Part shown: piece by piece, positions 8,724 through 16,749 of the stretch | Position numbering within the stretch: position 1 is the first letter of the stretch | Layout: every line of letters begins with the position of its first letter | NCBI GenBank assembly: GCA_018268055.1 | Contig: JAFDXF010000076.1 | Span: 124,001-188,000 of the forward strand | From: Bacteroidota bacterium | GTDB taxonomy: Bacteria > Bacteroidota > Bacteroidia > Chitinophagales > Chitinophagaceae | DNA length: 64,000 nucleotides | Reading direction: 5' to 3' | The notes under the pieces: generated by a model | What the model was told of the DNA's origin: nothing | Seen by the model: only the letters and a program-made list of their open reading frames with translations | The model's database searches: none | Position numbers and translations under genes: made by a program

Positions 8724-8759
8724 TATCCAAAAGCGGGTAAAACTTGCCGTTCCAAAAAC

Positions 8760-8767
8760 TACTTTTG
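8760..8767 (+). promoter_or_regulatory. -7 promoter element for the DUF47/PiT operon
   Basis: The bases TACTTTTG match TAnnTTTG exactly and lie 25 bases before the ATG at 8793. Confidence 0.55.
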
Positions 8768-8792
8768 TAGTCAATTATTAAAACAAACGAAC

Positions 8793-9440
8793 ATGTCACT
8801 CAATTCTTTACTAAAAATCTTTACCCCAAAAAATAAAATTTTTTACGAACTCTTTGAGCAAGTAGTAGGAAACGTTGCAATATTGAGTGATAAGCTCCGG
8901 GCACTTGTAGCAGAATCCGATTTTGATAAAAGGGCAGCGATGATTACACAAATGGAAGACTTGGAGCATGCCAATGACGATTTGACACACAGTATCTTTA
9001 CAGAATTAGGTAGAAACTTTATCACTCCGTTTGATCGGGAAGATATCCACTACTTAGCTACCTCACTGGATGATATTGCCGATTATATTTATGCCGCCGC
9101 CAAGAAAATAAATTTTTACCGCGTGAATCCCAGTGATATAGGTTTTCAAAAATTGGCCGAAGTGATACAGATGAGTGCACAGGAATTAAAGTCCGCTGTT
9201 CATCAATTGAGAGATATGAAGAATATGAAAAGTATTACAGAATCTTTAGTTCGTGTCAACAGCTATGAGAATCAAGCAGACGATCTTTTTGACATGAGCA
9301 TTGAAAGACTTTTTGAAACCGAGCCGGATGCTAAAGAAGTAATCAAAAAGAGAGAAATTTTTCAAACTATGGAAAATGCAACCGATAAATGTGAAGATGC
9401 GGCCAATGTGATTGAGTCTATCATTATCAAATACGCTTAA
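8793..9440 (+). CDS. DUF47-family PhoU-like protein
   Basis: This 215-residue all-helical protein has the DUF47 (TIGR00153-type) pattern, including the opening SLLKIFTPKNKIFYELFEQ, a metal-binding-type acidic stretch ITPFDREDIHYLATSLDDI and the later VRVNSYENQADDLFD repeat of the same PhoU bundle. DUF47 proteins are encoded next to PiT transporters and are thought to control or gate them in the cytoplasm. Here the transporter gene starts 33 bases downstream, so the two are co-transcribed from the promoter at 8760. The repeat upstream of that promoter suggests control by the PhoB-like regulator encoded 5 kb away. Confidence 0.88.
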   Translation: MSLNSLLKIFTPKNKIFYELFEQVVGNVAILSDKLRALVAESDFDKRAAMITQMEDLEHANDDLTHSIFTELGRNFITPFDREDIHYLATSLDDIADYIYAAAKKINFYRVNPSDIGFQKLAEVIQMSAQELKSAVHQLRDMKNMKSITESLVRVNSYENQADDLFDMSIERLFETEPDAKEVIKKREIFQTMENATDKCEDAANVIESIIIKYA

Positions 9441-9473
9441 TCCTTATTTCATTTTATAATTTAGGCCTAACAC

Positions 9474-11183
9474 ATGACACTCGTAATCGTTATCATCATA
9501 CTAGCACTTATTTTTGACTACATCAATGGATTTCATGATGCGGCAAACTCAATTGCAACCGTTGTATCCACCAAAGTACTTACTCCATTTCAAGCAGTGC
9601 TATGGGCTGCTCTGTTTAATATGGCTGCCTATTGGATTTTTAAAGATCACGCAGTAGCCAACACCATCAGCAAAACAGTTTCTAAAGAATTTATCACACT
9701 TCCTGTTATTTTATCCGGATTGATTGCAGCCATTATCTGGAACTTACTCACTTGGTGGTATGGCATACCATCCTCTTCTTCGCACACATTGATAGGCGGA
9801 TTTGCAGGAGCAGCATTAACACACGCCATTATGCAAAATGGCTGGGGAATAGCTTGGTCAAAAGTGGTTGAAAGCAATATCATTATCACCATCATACTGT
9901 TTATTTTTTTAGCGCCTATCATCGGTATGATCATTTCAATGTTTATCACCATAGTAATGGTGATGAAAAATGTATGGTTACGTATTGCCATCATAGCCAT
10001 ATCTACATTACTGACATTTTTCTTATTCAATAATTTTGAACAAGCCAATCAACTTAAAAATGTAAAAAAGTTTTTAAAAATTGATAAGCATGAAAAAGAA
10101 GAAGGCATTGCTGCAAATCAATTAAAGATAAATCCCAATGATACGATTGCATTAGCAGCACTCAAAAAAGCACAAACGAAATTGGAGCACACGATGCCTG
10201 CTTATAACCGAGTAAAGGTACTTCTAAAAAAATATGATAAACTCGGGTCAGATTCTATTGCTAAAACAGTTTACAATGAAGGATTACTGAAAGAAATAGA
10301 AGTAAGCAGATTGAAAGATGAAGTAAGAAACGCCAATAACTTTTTAGTACACGAAGCCATGTCTGTAGAGAATGACAGCATTGCATCCATATTTAAAAAT
10401 GAAAAGGCAATTACTGAAAAATATCAGGAACCATTGGCTCGTTTTATCAATAAAGAGATATCTGTTGATAGCACTATAACACTTTTAGACAATATCTATC
10501 CAATCAATATAAAAAACTATGAAAGCGTAAAGCATAAGTTGACCAATTACGACATTGAACACTCATTGAGCAATGAAATTTCAAGAGCAGATAATGGTAT
10601 GATCGCATGGGCAATGGTTTATGCTGCCATATTTTTCTCATTAGTATTTCTATATGTAGAAAAAATAAGAACGCCTAATGCTTATCGCATTTCAAAAATG
10701 TTTAAACGCCTGCAATTGTTTACTTCTGCCGCTTTCAGCATCGGGCATGGTGGTAATGATGCACAAAAAGTAATGGGTATCATTGGCGCAGCACTTATAG
10801 CAAGCGGGCAAATACAGGATTTTGCCAGTCTGCCACTTTGGGTTCCGCTTGCCTGCTATGCAGCGATAGGATTAGGCACACTCAGCGGCGGATGGAAGAT
10901 TGTAAAAACAATGGGGACAAAGATTACTAAAGTTACACCTTTGGAAGGAGTAGCTGCCGAAACGGCCGGCGCCTTTACATTATTCTTTACCGGACAAATG
11001 GGTATTCCTGTTTCTACCACGCATACCATCACCGGTAGTATCATTGGCGTGGGTGCTACCAAGCGATTATCGGCAGTGAGATGGGGCGTAACGATTAATC
11101 TTATTTGGGCATGGATTCTTACTATTCCAATCAGTGCATTATTAGCAGCGTTGGCATACTTCATTGTTCATTTACTTCTATAA
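9474..11183 (+). CDS. pit: PiT-family inorganic phosphate transporter with a large central insertion
   Basis: The 569-residue membrane protein carries both PiT signatures: GFHDAANSIATVVSTK at residues 19-34 and SIGHGGNDAQKVMGIIGAA at 422-440, with GIPSSSSHTLIGG and GIPVSTTHTITG marking the two inverted halves. It should import phosphate, driven by protons or sodium. About residues 187-375 form a hydrophilic, helical insertion of some 190 residues between the halves, longer than the cytoplasmic loop of Escherichia coli PitA. The DUF47 gene lies directly upstream, so the insertion may be the docking site for that protein. The assignment to the family is firm; the role of the insertion is a guess. 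Confidence 0.92.
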   Translation: MTLVIVIIILALIFDYINGFHDAANSIATVVSTKVLTPFQAVLWAALFNMAAYWIFKDHAVANTISKTVSKEFITLPVILSGLIAAIIWNLLTWWYGIPSSSSHTLIGGFAGAALTHAIMQNGWGIAWSKVVESNIIITIILFIFLAPIIGMIISMFITIVMVMKNVWLRIAIIAISTLLTFFLFNNFEQANQLKNVKKFLKIDKHEKEEGIAANQLKINPNDTIALAALKKAQTKLEHTMPAYNRVKVLLKKYDKLGSDSIAKTVYNEGLLKEIEVSRLKDEVRNANNFLVHEAMSVENDSIASIFKNEKAITEKYQEPLARFINKEISVDSTITLLDNIYPINIKNYESVKHKLTNYDIEHSLSNEISRADNGMIAWAMVYAAIFFSLVFLYVEKIRTPNAYRISKMFKRLQLFTSAAFSIGHGGNDAQKVMGIIGAALIASGQIQDFASLPLWVPLACYAAIGLGTLSGGWKIVKTMGTKITKVTPLEGVAAETAGAFTLFFTGQMGIPVSTTHTITGSIIGVGATKRLSAVRWGVTINLIWAWILTIPISALLAALAYFIVHLLL

Positions 11184-11239
11184 TATTTTAATTTAATGTC
11201 TTATAAAAATTTCGGACTTTTGTTCGGAATTTTTTGTTT

Positions 11240-12295
11240 ATGGCTAAAATACTTGTTACCGGCGGATGTGGTTATATTGGCTCACACACGATAGTAGATC
11301 TTGCTGAAAGTGGATATGAAATTATTTCTGTTGATAATAATTCACGTTCTACTACAGCGATGCTGCAAGGCGCAGAACAAATAACCGGAAAGAAAATAAA
11401 AAACTACAAAGTTGATTTGTGCAATTTTGATGATACGCATGCAATCTTCCAAGAAAATAGTGATATAAGTGGCATCATTCACTTTGCTGCATATAAAGCA
11501 GTTGGCGAATCGGTAGATGCCCCATTGCTCTATTACGAAAACAACATTGCTTCCTTAGTCAATCTGTTGAAATGTGTGCAAGAGTTTAACATACCTCATT
11601 TTGTTTTTTCTTCTTCCTGCTCAGTTTATGGAAACGCAGCTGAGATTCCGGTTACAGAACAAACGACATTGATGCCTCCCGAATCGCCTTATGCTGCTAC
11701 CAAGCAAATGGGCGAGCAAATTGTTTCCGACTTTTCTAAAAGCACAGGCACTGCTTGTATCTTACTTAGGTATTTTAACCCTGCCGGAGCACATCCCAGT
11801 ACTATTATCGGAGAATTGCCTTTGGGCAAACCATCCAATTTGGTTCCGGTAATAACGCAAACAGCTATTGGACGTATTCCTAAAATGGTGGTATTCGGTT
11901 TTGACTATGATACAAGAGACGGCTCTTGCATCCGCGACTTTATACATGTTTGCGATCTGGCACATGCACATACATTGGCACTTAAATATCTGGAACAACA
12001 AAAGAATAAAAGCAACTGCGAAGTTTTCAATTTAGGTACCGGAAATGGAGTAACTGTTTTAGAAGCTATTGCTGCTTTTGAAAAGGTAAGCAATGTAAAA
12101 CTCAATTATGAAAAAGGCCCAAGAAGACCGGGCGATGTGGTGGCAATTTTTGCCAATAATGATTGGGCAAAAAAACAATTAGGCTGGGAAACACAATATG
12201 GCCTAAATGAGATAATGAAAACAGCCTGGGATTGGGAGTTGAAGATGAAAAAAGATGAGCAATTAATCCAACAACAATCAGCGGGATTAAATTAA
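11240..12295 (+). CDS. galE: UDP-glucose 4-epimerase
   Basis: The 351-residue protein is an extended short-chain dehydrogenase. It begins with the NAD-binding motif VTGGCGYIGSH, has the catalytic Ser in FSSSCSVYG, and the Tyr/Lys pair in SPYAATK. The family-specific RYFNPAGAHPS and RDFIHVCDLA segments identify it as GalE, which interconverts UDP-glucose and UDP-galactose. I use the ATG at 11240; an in-frame TTG two codons upstream is less likely. A near-consensus -7 (GACTTTTG) lies 17 bases before the start. Its stop codon overlaps the stop of the convergent broken gene by two bases. Confidence 0.93.
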   Translation: MAKILVTGGCGYIGSHTIVDLAESGYEIISVDNNSRSTTAMLQGAEQITGKKIKNYKVDLCNFDDTHAIFQENSDISGIIHFAAYKAVGESVDAPLLYYENNIASLVNLLKCVQEFNIPHFVFSSSCSVYGNAAEIPVTEQTTLMPPESPYAATKQMGEQIVSDFSKSTGTACILLRYFNPAGAHPSTIIGELPLGKPSNLVPVITQTAIGRIPKMVVFGFDYDTRDGSCIRDFIHVCDLAHAHTLALKYLEQQKNKSNCEVFNLGTGNGVTVLEAIAAFEKVSNVKLNYEKGPRRPGDVVAIFANNDWAKKQLGWETQYGLNEIMKTAWDWELKMKKDEQLIQQQSAGLN

Positions 12296-12510
12296 GAAGC
12301 AAAAAGATTATTGTAATGATTGATTAACTTTTTCCAATCTGATTCTTTTCGGAGTTTTATATTTTCCTTTTGTATGTATTGTTCCAGTTCATTCTTTTTT
12401 TCTTCAATGCCCGATAAAAGTGTTTCCTTTTCTGCCTTTACCATCTTTCCATTGGGTAAAGAAAGATAGAGCACATTCACAAAGTCAAACACCCTGGTAA
12501 TACTTGCCTG
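12292..12510 (-). pseudogene. C-terminal part of a secreted-protein gene, cut off by in-frame TGA
   Basis: This 72-codon stretch continues the reading frame of the gene at 12511-13014 directly after its TGA stop, with no frameshift. It encodes VFDFVNVLYLSLPNGKMV and then a charged, coiled-coil-like tail, and ends in TAA at 12294-12292. The open frame across the TGA and the sensible protein sequence on both sides indicate one ancestral gene of about 240 codons. A GTG at 12492 could start an independent peptide, but I see no promoter for it. Whether the TGA is a mutation, a sequencing error or a readthrough signal cannot be told here. Confidence 0.65.
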
Positions 12511-13014
12511 TCAGTAAAATTTTTGATCCGTAATTTTTAAACCGTGATACTTGAGCAAACTAATTTTACCCGAATCCAATACTTCGTAATACGTTTCCTG
12601 ATTTAATGTATCTAAAGACTTAAAACCGTTTTTAAAAGTTTTATTGAGCATATCGCCATCAACTCCGGCATCTGTAAATATTATTTTTTGAATTGGAGTG
12701 ATAGCTGCATTTTCAGTACCATCAGCCAGTTGATACAGCACAAGATTTTGTTGCAAGTTGAATTTAACAGGGATATCGTGATATACAGAGCCTCCTTTCA
12801 AATACAAATTTGCTTTTACATATTTTTCCGGATAGAACGGGCTGCCTTGTGTGTTATACTCTGTCATCAAATACACCGGCCTGCCATGAACATCCTGCAT
12901 AAACTGTTGTGTATTATTTACACCGGCCAATCCTGCATTCTGACAATCAGCATTCGGTGTGTTCCCAAAAACGATTCCGAATAGGAGCATTAGTTTTATA
13001 AAATTTCCTTTCAT
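12511..13014 (-). CDS. Secreted protein of unknown function, N-terminal part of an interrupted gene
   Basis: The 167-residue product has a signal peptide (about residues 1-24, ending in NADC) and a predicted beta-rich body with VYLMTEYNTQGSPFYPEKY and GGSVYHDIPVKFNLQ. I do not recognise the family; it resembles the many small periplasmic or surface proteins of unknown function in Bacteroidota. It ends with TGA at 12513-12511, followed by C, which is the leakiest stop context known in bacteria. The frame stays open for 72 more codons, so this is probably a truncated product. The gene is convergent with galE and divergent from the transketolase gene. Confidence 0.7.
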   Translation of the reverse strand: MKGNFIKLMLLFGIVFGNTPNADCQNAGLAGVNNTQQFMQDVHGRPVYLMTEYNTQGSPFYPEKYVKANLYLKGGSVYHDIPVKFNLQQNLVLYQLADGTENAAITPIQKIIFTDAGVDGDMLNKTFKNGFKSLDTLNQETYYEVLDSGKISLLKYHGLKITDQKFY

Positions 13015-13092
13015 ACCTGCAAACTACAAAAATATTACAGCAAAACTTCAGGATTCTATTGCGTACCTTTACAGCTTAGAAAAGTTTATTTT

Positions 13093-14046
13093 ATGCTAAA
13101 AGATATTCAACCGACAGGAAAAAAAGATACACGTAGCGGATTTGGCGATGGCATTTTAGAAGTAGCCCGAAAAAATCCCAATGTAGTGGCCTTAACAGCA
13201 GATTTAGCCGGATCATTAAAACTACACCCTTTTATCAAAGAATTTCCCGACCGTTTTTTACAATGCGGCATTGCAGAAGCTAATATGATCGGCGTTGCTG
13301 CGGGAATGACTATTGGTGGTAAAATTCCCTACACAACAACATTTGCTAATTTTTCCACTGGGAGAGTATACGATCAGATTCGTCAATCAGTTGCTTACAG
13401 CGGAAAGAATGTAAAAATATGTGCTTCTCACGCAGGGCTTACGCTGGGCGAAGATGGTGCTACACACCAAATATTAGAAGACATCGGCTTGATGAAAATG
13501 CTGCCGGGCATGACAGTAATTGTGCCTTGTGATTATGCACAAACCAAAGCAGCGACGATGGCTATTGCCGATTATCAAGGCCCTGTTTATTTACGGTTTG
13601 GTCGTCCGGTGTGGCCAATTTTTACTTCAGACCTACCTTTTGAAATAGGTAAAGCACAATTTTTCTCAGAAGGAACAGATGTTACCATTTTTGCTTGTGG
13701 CCATTTAGTTTGGAATGCGATTCAAGCCGGAGCATTACTTCAAGAAAAAGGCATCAGTGTAGAAGTCGTCAACATACACACCATAAAACCATTGGATGAA
13801 GAAGCAGTGATCAACTCATTGAAAAAAACTAAATGTGCGGTAACTGCCGAAGAACACAATATATACGGAGGCATGGGCGATGCCATTGCTCAATGCGCTG
13901 CAAAACATTTTCCTGTTCCTATAGAGTATGTGGGCACCAAAGATACATTCGGCGAAAGTGGTACACCCGAGCAATTATTGAAAAAATATGGGTTGGATGT
14001 TGTAGATATTGTTACCGCTGCCGAAAAAGTATTGGCACGGAAATAA
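13093..14046 (+). CDS. Transketolase, C-terminal (pyrimidine-binding) subunit
   Basis: The 317-residue protein corresponds to the pyrimidine-binding and C-terminal domains of transketolase. Motifs include the Glu of CGIAEANMIGVAAGM, which activates thiamine diphosphate, FANFSTGRVYDQIRQ, and HAGLTLGEDGATHQ. It has no N-terminal diphosphate-binding domain (no GDG motif), so it must pair with a separate subunit to work in the pentose phosphate pathway. That partner is often encoded next door in other bacteria but is absent from this window. The gene is monocistronic and followed by a good terminator. Confidence 0.88.
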   Translation: MLKDIQPTGKKDTRSGFGDGILEVARKNPNVVALTADLAGSLKLHPFIKEFPDRFLQCGIAEANMIGVAAGMTIGGKIPYTTTFANFSTGRVYDQIRQSVAYSGKNVKICASHAGLTLGEDGATHQILEDIGLMKMLPGMTVIVPCDYAQTKAATMAIADYQGPVYLRFGRPVWPIFTSDLPFEIGKAQFFSEGTDVTIFACGHLVWNAIQAGALLQEKGISVEVVNIHTIKPLDEEAVINSLKKTKCAVTAEEHNIYGGMGDAIAQCAAKHFPVPIEYVGTKDTFGESGTPEQLLKKYGLDVVDIVTAAEKVLARK

Positions 14047-14072
14047 TTTCTATAAAGAAGTCGTTAATAATG

Positions 14073-14106
14073 AAAGCAAGCTATCAAGTAAAGCTTGCTT
14101 TTTTTA
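14073..14106 (+). terminator. Intrinsic terminator after the transketolase gene
   Basis: A perfect 9-bp stem AAAGCAAGC / GCTTGCTTT with an 11-base loop runs into seven T residues. Confidence 0.88.
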
Positions 14107-14168
14107 TTTTTATCCTTCAATTAAACTTTTGAATCAATAAACATTCTAAAAAGTGCAGAAATATACTA

Positions 14169-14723
14169 ATGGCGTTTTCAACAAGTAGTGATAGTGAACT
14201 TCTCGTACAATTTCGTAACGCTGATACGAAAGAGGATGCTTATACCCGTATTGTTCGTAAATATCAAGAGAAAATATATTGGCATATCAGAAGAATACTG
14301 GTCGATCACGATGACACAAATGATGTGATGCAAAATGTACTCATCAGAGCATGGAAGGGCTTAGAAAATTTTCGGGAAGACAGTCAGCTATTTACATGGC
14401 TGTACAGAATTGCCACTAATGAATGTCTTACCTTTTTAGCACAACAGAAAAAAAGAACAGTAGTAAGTTTAAATATTATAGAAAGTGATTTAAGCGATAA
14501 GATAAAGGCAGACCGACATTTTAATCCAAACAAATTGGAATGGAAACTGCAATTGGCTATGCAGCAATTACCTGAGAAACAAAGGATTGTTTTTACATTA
14601 CGCTATTATGATGAGATGCCTTATGAAACAATGAGTAATATTTTAGATACAAGTGTAGGAGCATTAAAGGCAAGTTATCATCACGCTGTTAAAAAAATTG
14701 AAGATTATATACTCAACCATTAA
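14169..14723 (+). CDS. ECF-type RNA polymerase sigma factor
   Basis: The 184-residue protein has sigma region 2 (about residues 20-95, with YQEKIYWHIRRILVDHDDTND and FREDSQLFTWLYRIATNE) and region 4 (about 125-180, with LPEKQRIVFTLRYYDEMPYE and ALKASYHHAVKKI). It lacks regions 1 and 3 and so is an extracytoplasmic-function sigma factor. The next two genes, a membrane protein and a periplasmic protein, follow at 35 and 11 bases, forming a likely signalling operon in which the membrane protein holds the sigma factor. The target regulon cannot be read from the window. Confidence 0.92.
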   Translation: MAFSTSSDSELLVQFRNADTKEDAYTRIVRKYQEKIYWHIRRILVDHDDTNDVMQNVLIRAWKGLENFREDSQLFTWLYRIATNECLTFLAQQKKRTVVSLNIIESDLSDKIKADRHFNPNKLEWKLQLAMQQLPEKQRIVFTLRYYDEMPYETMSNILDTSVGALKASYHHAVKKIEDYILNH

Positions 14724-14758
14724 ACTTTACCGTAAATAATCAATCTATAAAAGTTGAG

Positions 14759-15496
14759 ATGTGCAATAATGACGAAATATTATCTGAATTAAAGAGCCTT
14801 AATAGCGCTTTAGGTAATTTAACTACCGAAAATGTCTATATCGTTCCGGTAGATTATTTCAATAATTTAACGAAAGAAGTATTGAAGCGCATAAAAGCTT
14901 CTGAAGCAACTAATGTAACAGAAGAGTTGAAATATCTATCGGATACGCTGCATAATATTTCCAAACAAACGCCCTATTCACCTCCTGAATATAATTTTAA
15001 TTCTACTATCAACAACAATTCGGTGAAGCAGGAACTGGAATCCATTTCGCCTTTATTGAGTAGCTTAAATAAAAAAAATCCTTACTCCGTTCCAACAGGA
15101 TATTTTAATAGCACAATAGCTGCGAAAAACAACACATCTACTCCATCAAAAATAGTAGTGCTATTCCATAAAAGATGGATGAAAATAGCCGCAACATTGA
15201 TTGCAGTTGTTATTGCAACAGTAACTATTAAAATATTTACAGAAAATAAATCAACATACAAAGATCCAATTGCCGGTGTTCGTAAAGACATCAAACAATT
15301 AGACAATACTCAGAAAGATAACTTGATTGAAATTTTAGACATGGGCTTTGATCTTAAAGAAACCGCCGGAATAGATAATGATGCCAAAATGAAAGAAATA
15401 CAACAACTACTCAAAGACATTCCGGAAGAGGAGTTGACCGACTTTCAGAATCAAACAAAAGACATGGGCAATATATTAATGACTCAGTATAATTAA
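14759..15496 (+). CDS. Three-repeat single-pass membrane protein, probable anti-sigma factor
   Basis: The 245-residue protein has one membrane helix at about residues 141-160 (MKIAATLIAVVIATVTIKIF). The cytoplasmic part holds three tandem copies of a motif, roughly residues 9-46, 54-84 and 89-121, each with leucine-rich helix, then a PY-VP-YF core: VYIVPVDYFNNL, PYSPPEYNFNST and PYSVPTGYFNST. Single copies of such PxxYF motifs occur at the start of many Bacteroidota proteins encoded after sigma factors. Position and topology suggest it binds the ECF sigma factor. It lacks the zinc HXXXCXXC motif of ZAS anti-sigma factors. The role is inferred. Confidence 0.65.
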   Translation: MCNNDEILSELKSLNSALGNLTTENVYIVPVDYFNNLTKEVLKRIKASEATNVTEELKYLSDTLHNISKQTPYSPPEYNFNSTINNNSVKQELESISPLLSSLNKKNPYSVPTGYFNSTIAAKNNTSTPSKIVVLFHKRWMKIAATLIAVVIATVTIKIFTENKSTYKDPIAGVRKDIKQLDNTQKDNLIEILDMGFDLKETAGIDNDAKMKEIQQLLKDIPEEELTDFQNQTKDMGNILMTQYN

Positions 15497-15507
15497 AAAA
15501 ATAGGCA

Positions 15508-15921
15508 ATGAAAAAAACATTCATCTTACTCTTTGTATTTTTTCTTGTTGCAAATAGTTTATTTGCACAACCGGTGGATGCCCCGCAAGAGGGAAAATTG
15601 AGAGATCGTTGCATACAATATATTCAAAATAGGCTTGACTTAACAAAGGCAGAATCATCAAAATTCAAACCCTTGTTTGCCCGCTACTTCAAAGAGTTTG
15701 CGCAAACACACCGCATGTATAAAGACGATAAACTTATCTATCGTCAAAAAATTATAGAGCTCAGACTTCGCTATCGTGATGAGTTTAAACAAATACTGAA
15801 TGAGCAGCAAGCCAATAGAGTTTATGACTATGAAGATGAATTTAGAAGGCAGGCATTGCAAATAATCAGAGAGAACAAACGCAACCAATCCAATAATGGC
15901 GCTGCCGTATTTTCACACTAA
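15508..15921 (+). CDS. Spy/CpxP-like periplasmic protein
   Basis: The 137-residue protein has a signal peptide (MKKTFILLFVFFLVANSLFA) and a mature part that is wholly helical and rich in Arg, Lys, Glu and Gln. The pair LDLTKAESSKFKPLFARY and ILNEQQANRVYDYEDEF resembles the two LTxxQ-type helices of the Spy/CpxP/ZraP fold. Such proteins are envelope chaperones or stress and metal sensors. It starts 11 bases after the probable anti-sigma gene, so the three genes are likely one operon in which this protein reports envelope state. The fold call rests on motif resemblance only. Confidence 0.6.
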   Translation: MKKTFILLFVFFLVANSLFAQPVDAPQEGKLRDRCIQYIQNRLDLTKAESSKFKPLFARYFKEFAQTHRMYKDDKLIYRQKIIELRLRYRDEFKQILNEQQANRVYDYEDEFRRQALQIIRENKRNQSNNGAAVFSH

Positions 15922-15957
15922 TGCATACGAAGGCAATTACTCACTTTGTCCCAAACA

Positions 15958-16695
15958 TTATGAGTAATAAAAAAGCGGGTTTTTAACATCGTGATAGAAT
16001 AGGAAAGTCCAATTTTCATTCTGTCCCTGTTCCCACCATTCCTTACGCAACTCCATAGATTTTTTACCATCAAAATCATATTTGGCAACAAAGCGATGTT
16101 TCATCTGTTGTAGTTGTGGTGCATCATCTGCCCCGAAGAATACAATTTCATCTTCATCTCTAATCCAAAACACTTGATGAAAAGGTGAATGAGCGCCTGT
16201 AATTTTATGTTGAATATAATTGTCTATCACACCATCGCCATGTAATAGTTGAACCTGCTTATTATTTTTCAAACAAGTTAATTCTTCAGGAATATATGAA
16301 GGGATGCCTTTTTCGAAAGCAAATTCCAATTCTTTTTGCTGTACATAGTAAGTAGCATTGGGAAAAGAAAGTTTACTAATGCCTTCTTTTCTTTGCGCCA
16401 CACCACCGGCATGATCTTTATGTAGGTGAGAAAGTAATACTTTAGAAACTTCGGAAGGATTAATGCCTACATTCATCAGATTGGAATGTAGTTGTAACAC
16501 TCCATTCTGCTCAAAGCCAAGTCCTGTATCTAAAAGCAGAATGTCTTTAGATGTGACCGCTACAAATGGCTGTATCTCTACCAATAAACTTCCGATAGGC
16601 CGTTCATTCAAAATATTTTTTTCTATATCAAACGGAACAAAGAGTTTTGTTTTATCAATTGTAAAAGTGCCTTCGGATAGTGGGATAATCTTCAT
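15958..16695 (-). CDS. MBL-fold metallo-hydrolase
   Basis: The 245-residue protein has the metal-binding signature SHLHKDHAGG, preceded by LLDTGLGF and followed by the later ligands in ITGAHSPFHQ and FFGADDAP. It is cytoplasmic, without a signal peptide, and looks like a quorum-quenching-lactonase or N-acyl hydrolase type of the metallo-beta-lactamase fold, but the substrate cannot be named. It lies 54 bases downstream of the rod-shape operon on the same strand and may be transcribed with it. Confidence 0.8.
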   Translation of the reverse strand: MKIIPLSEGTFTIDKTKLFVPFDIEKNILNERPIGSLLVEIQPFVAVTSKDILLLDTGLGFEQNGVLQLHSNLMNVGINPSEVSKVLLSHLHKDHAGGVAQRKEGISKLSFPNATYYVQQKELEFAFEKGIPSYIPEELTCLKNNKQVQLLHGDGVIDNYIQHKITGAHSPFHQVFWIRDEDEIVFFGADDAPQLQQMKHRFVAKYDFDGKKSMELRKEWWEQGQNENWTFLFYHDVKNPLFYYS

Positions 16696-16749
16696 AATGA
16701 GATGCGAAGTTCAGTATTTTAAAGCAGACACTACTTGCTGATTAAAAAA

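Noticed and set aside
12511..12513. TGA as a sense codon in this organism.
   Set aside because: TGA ends many intact genes here (for example at 722 and 45583) and TAG ends others (32543, 35335), so the code is the standard one.
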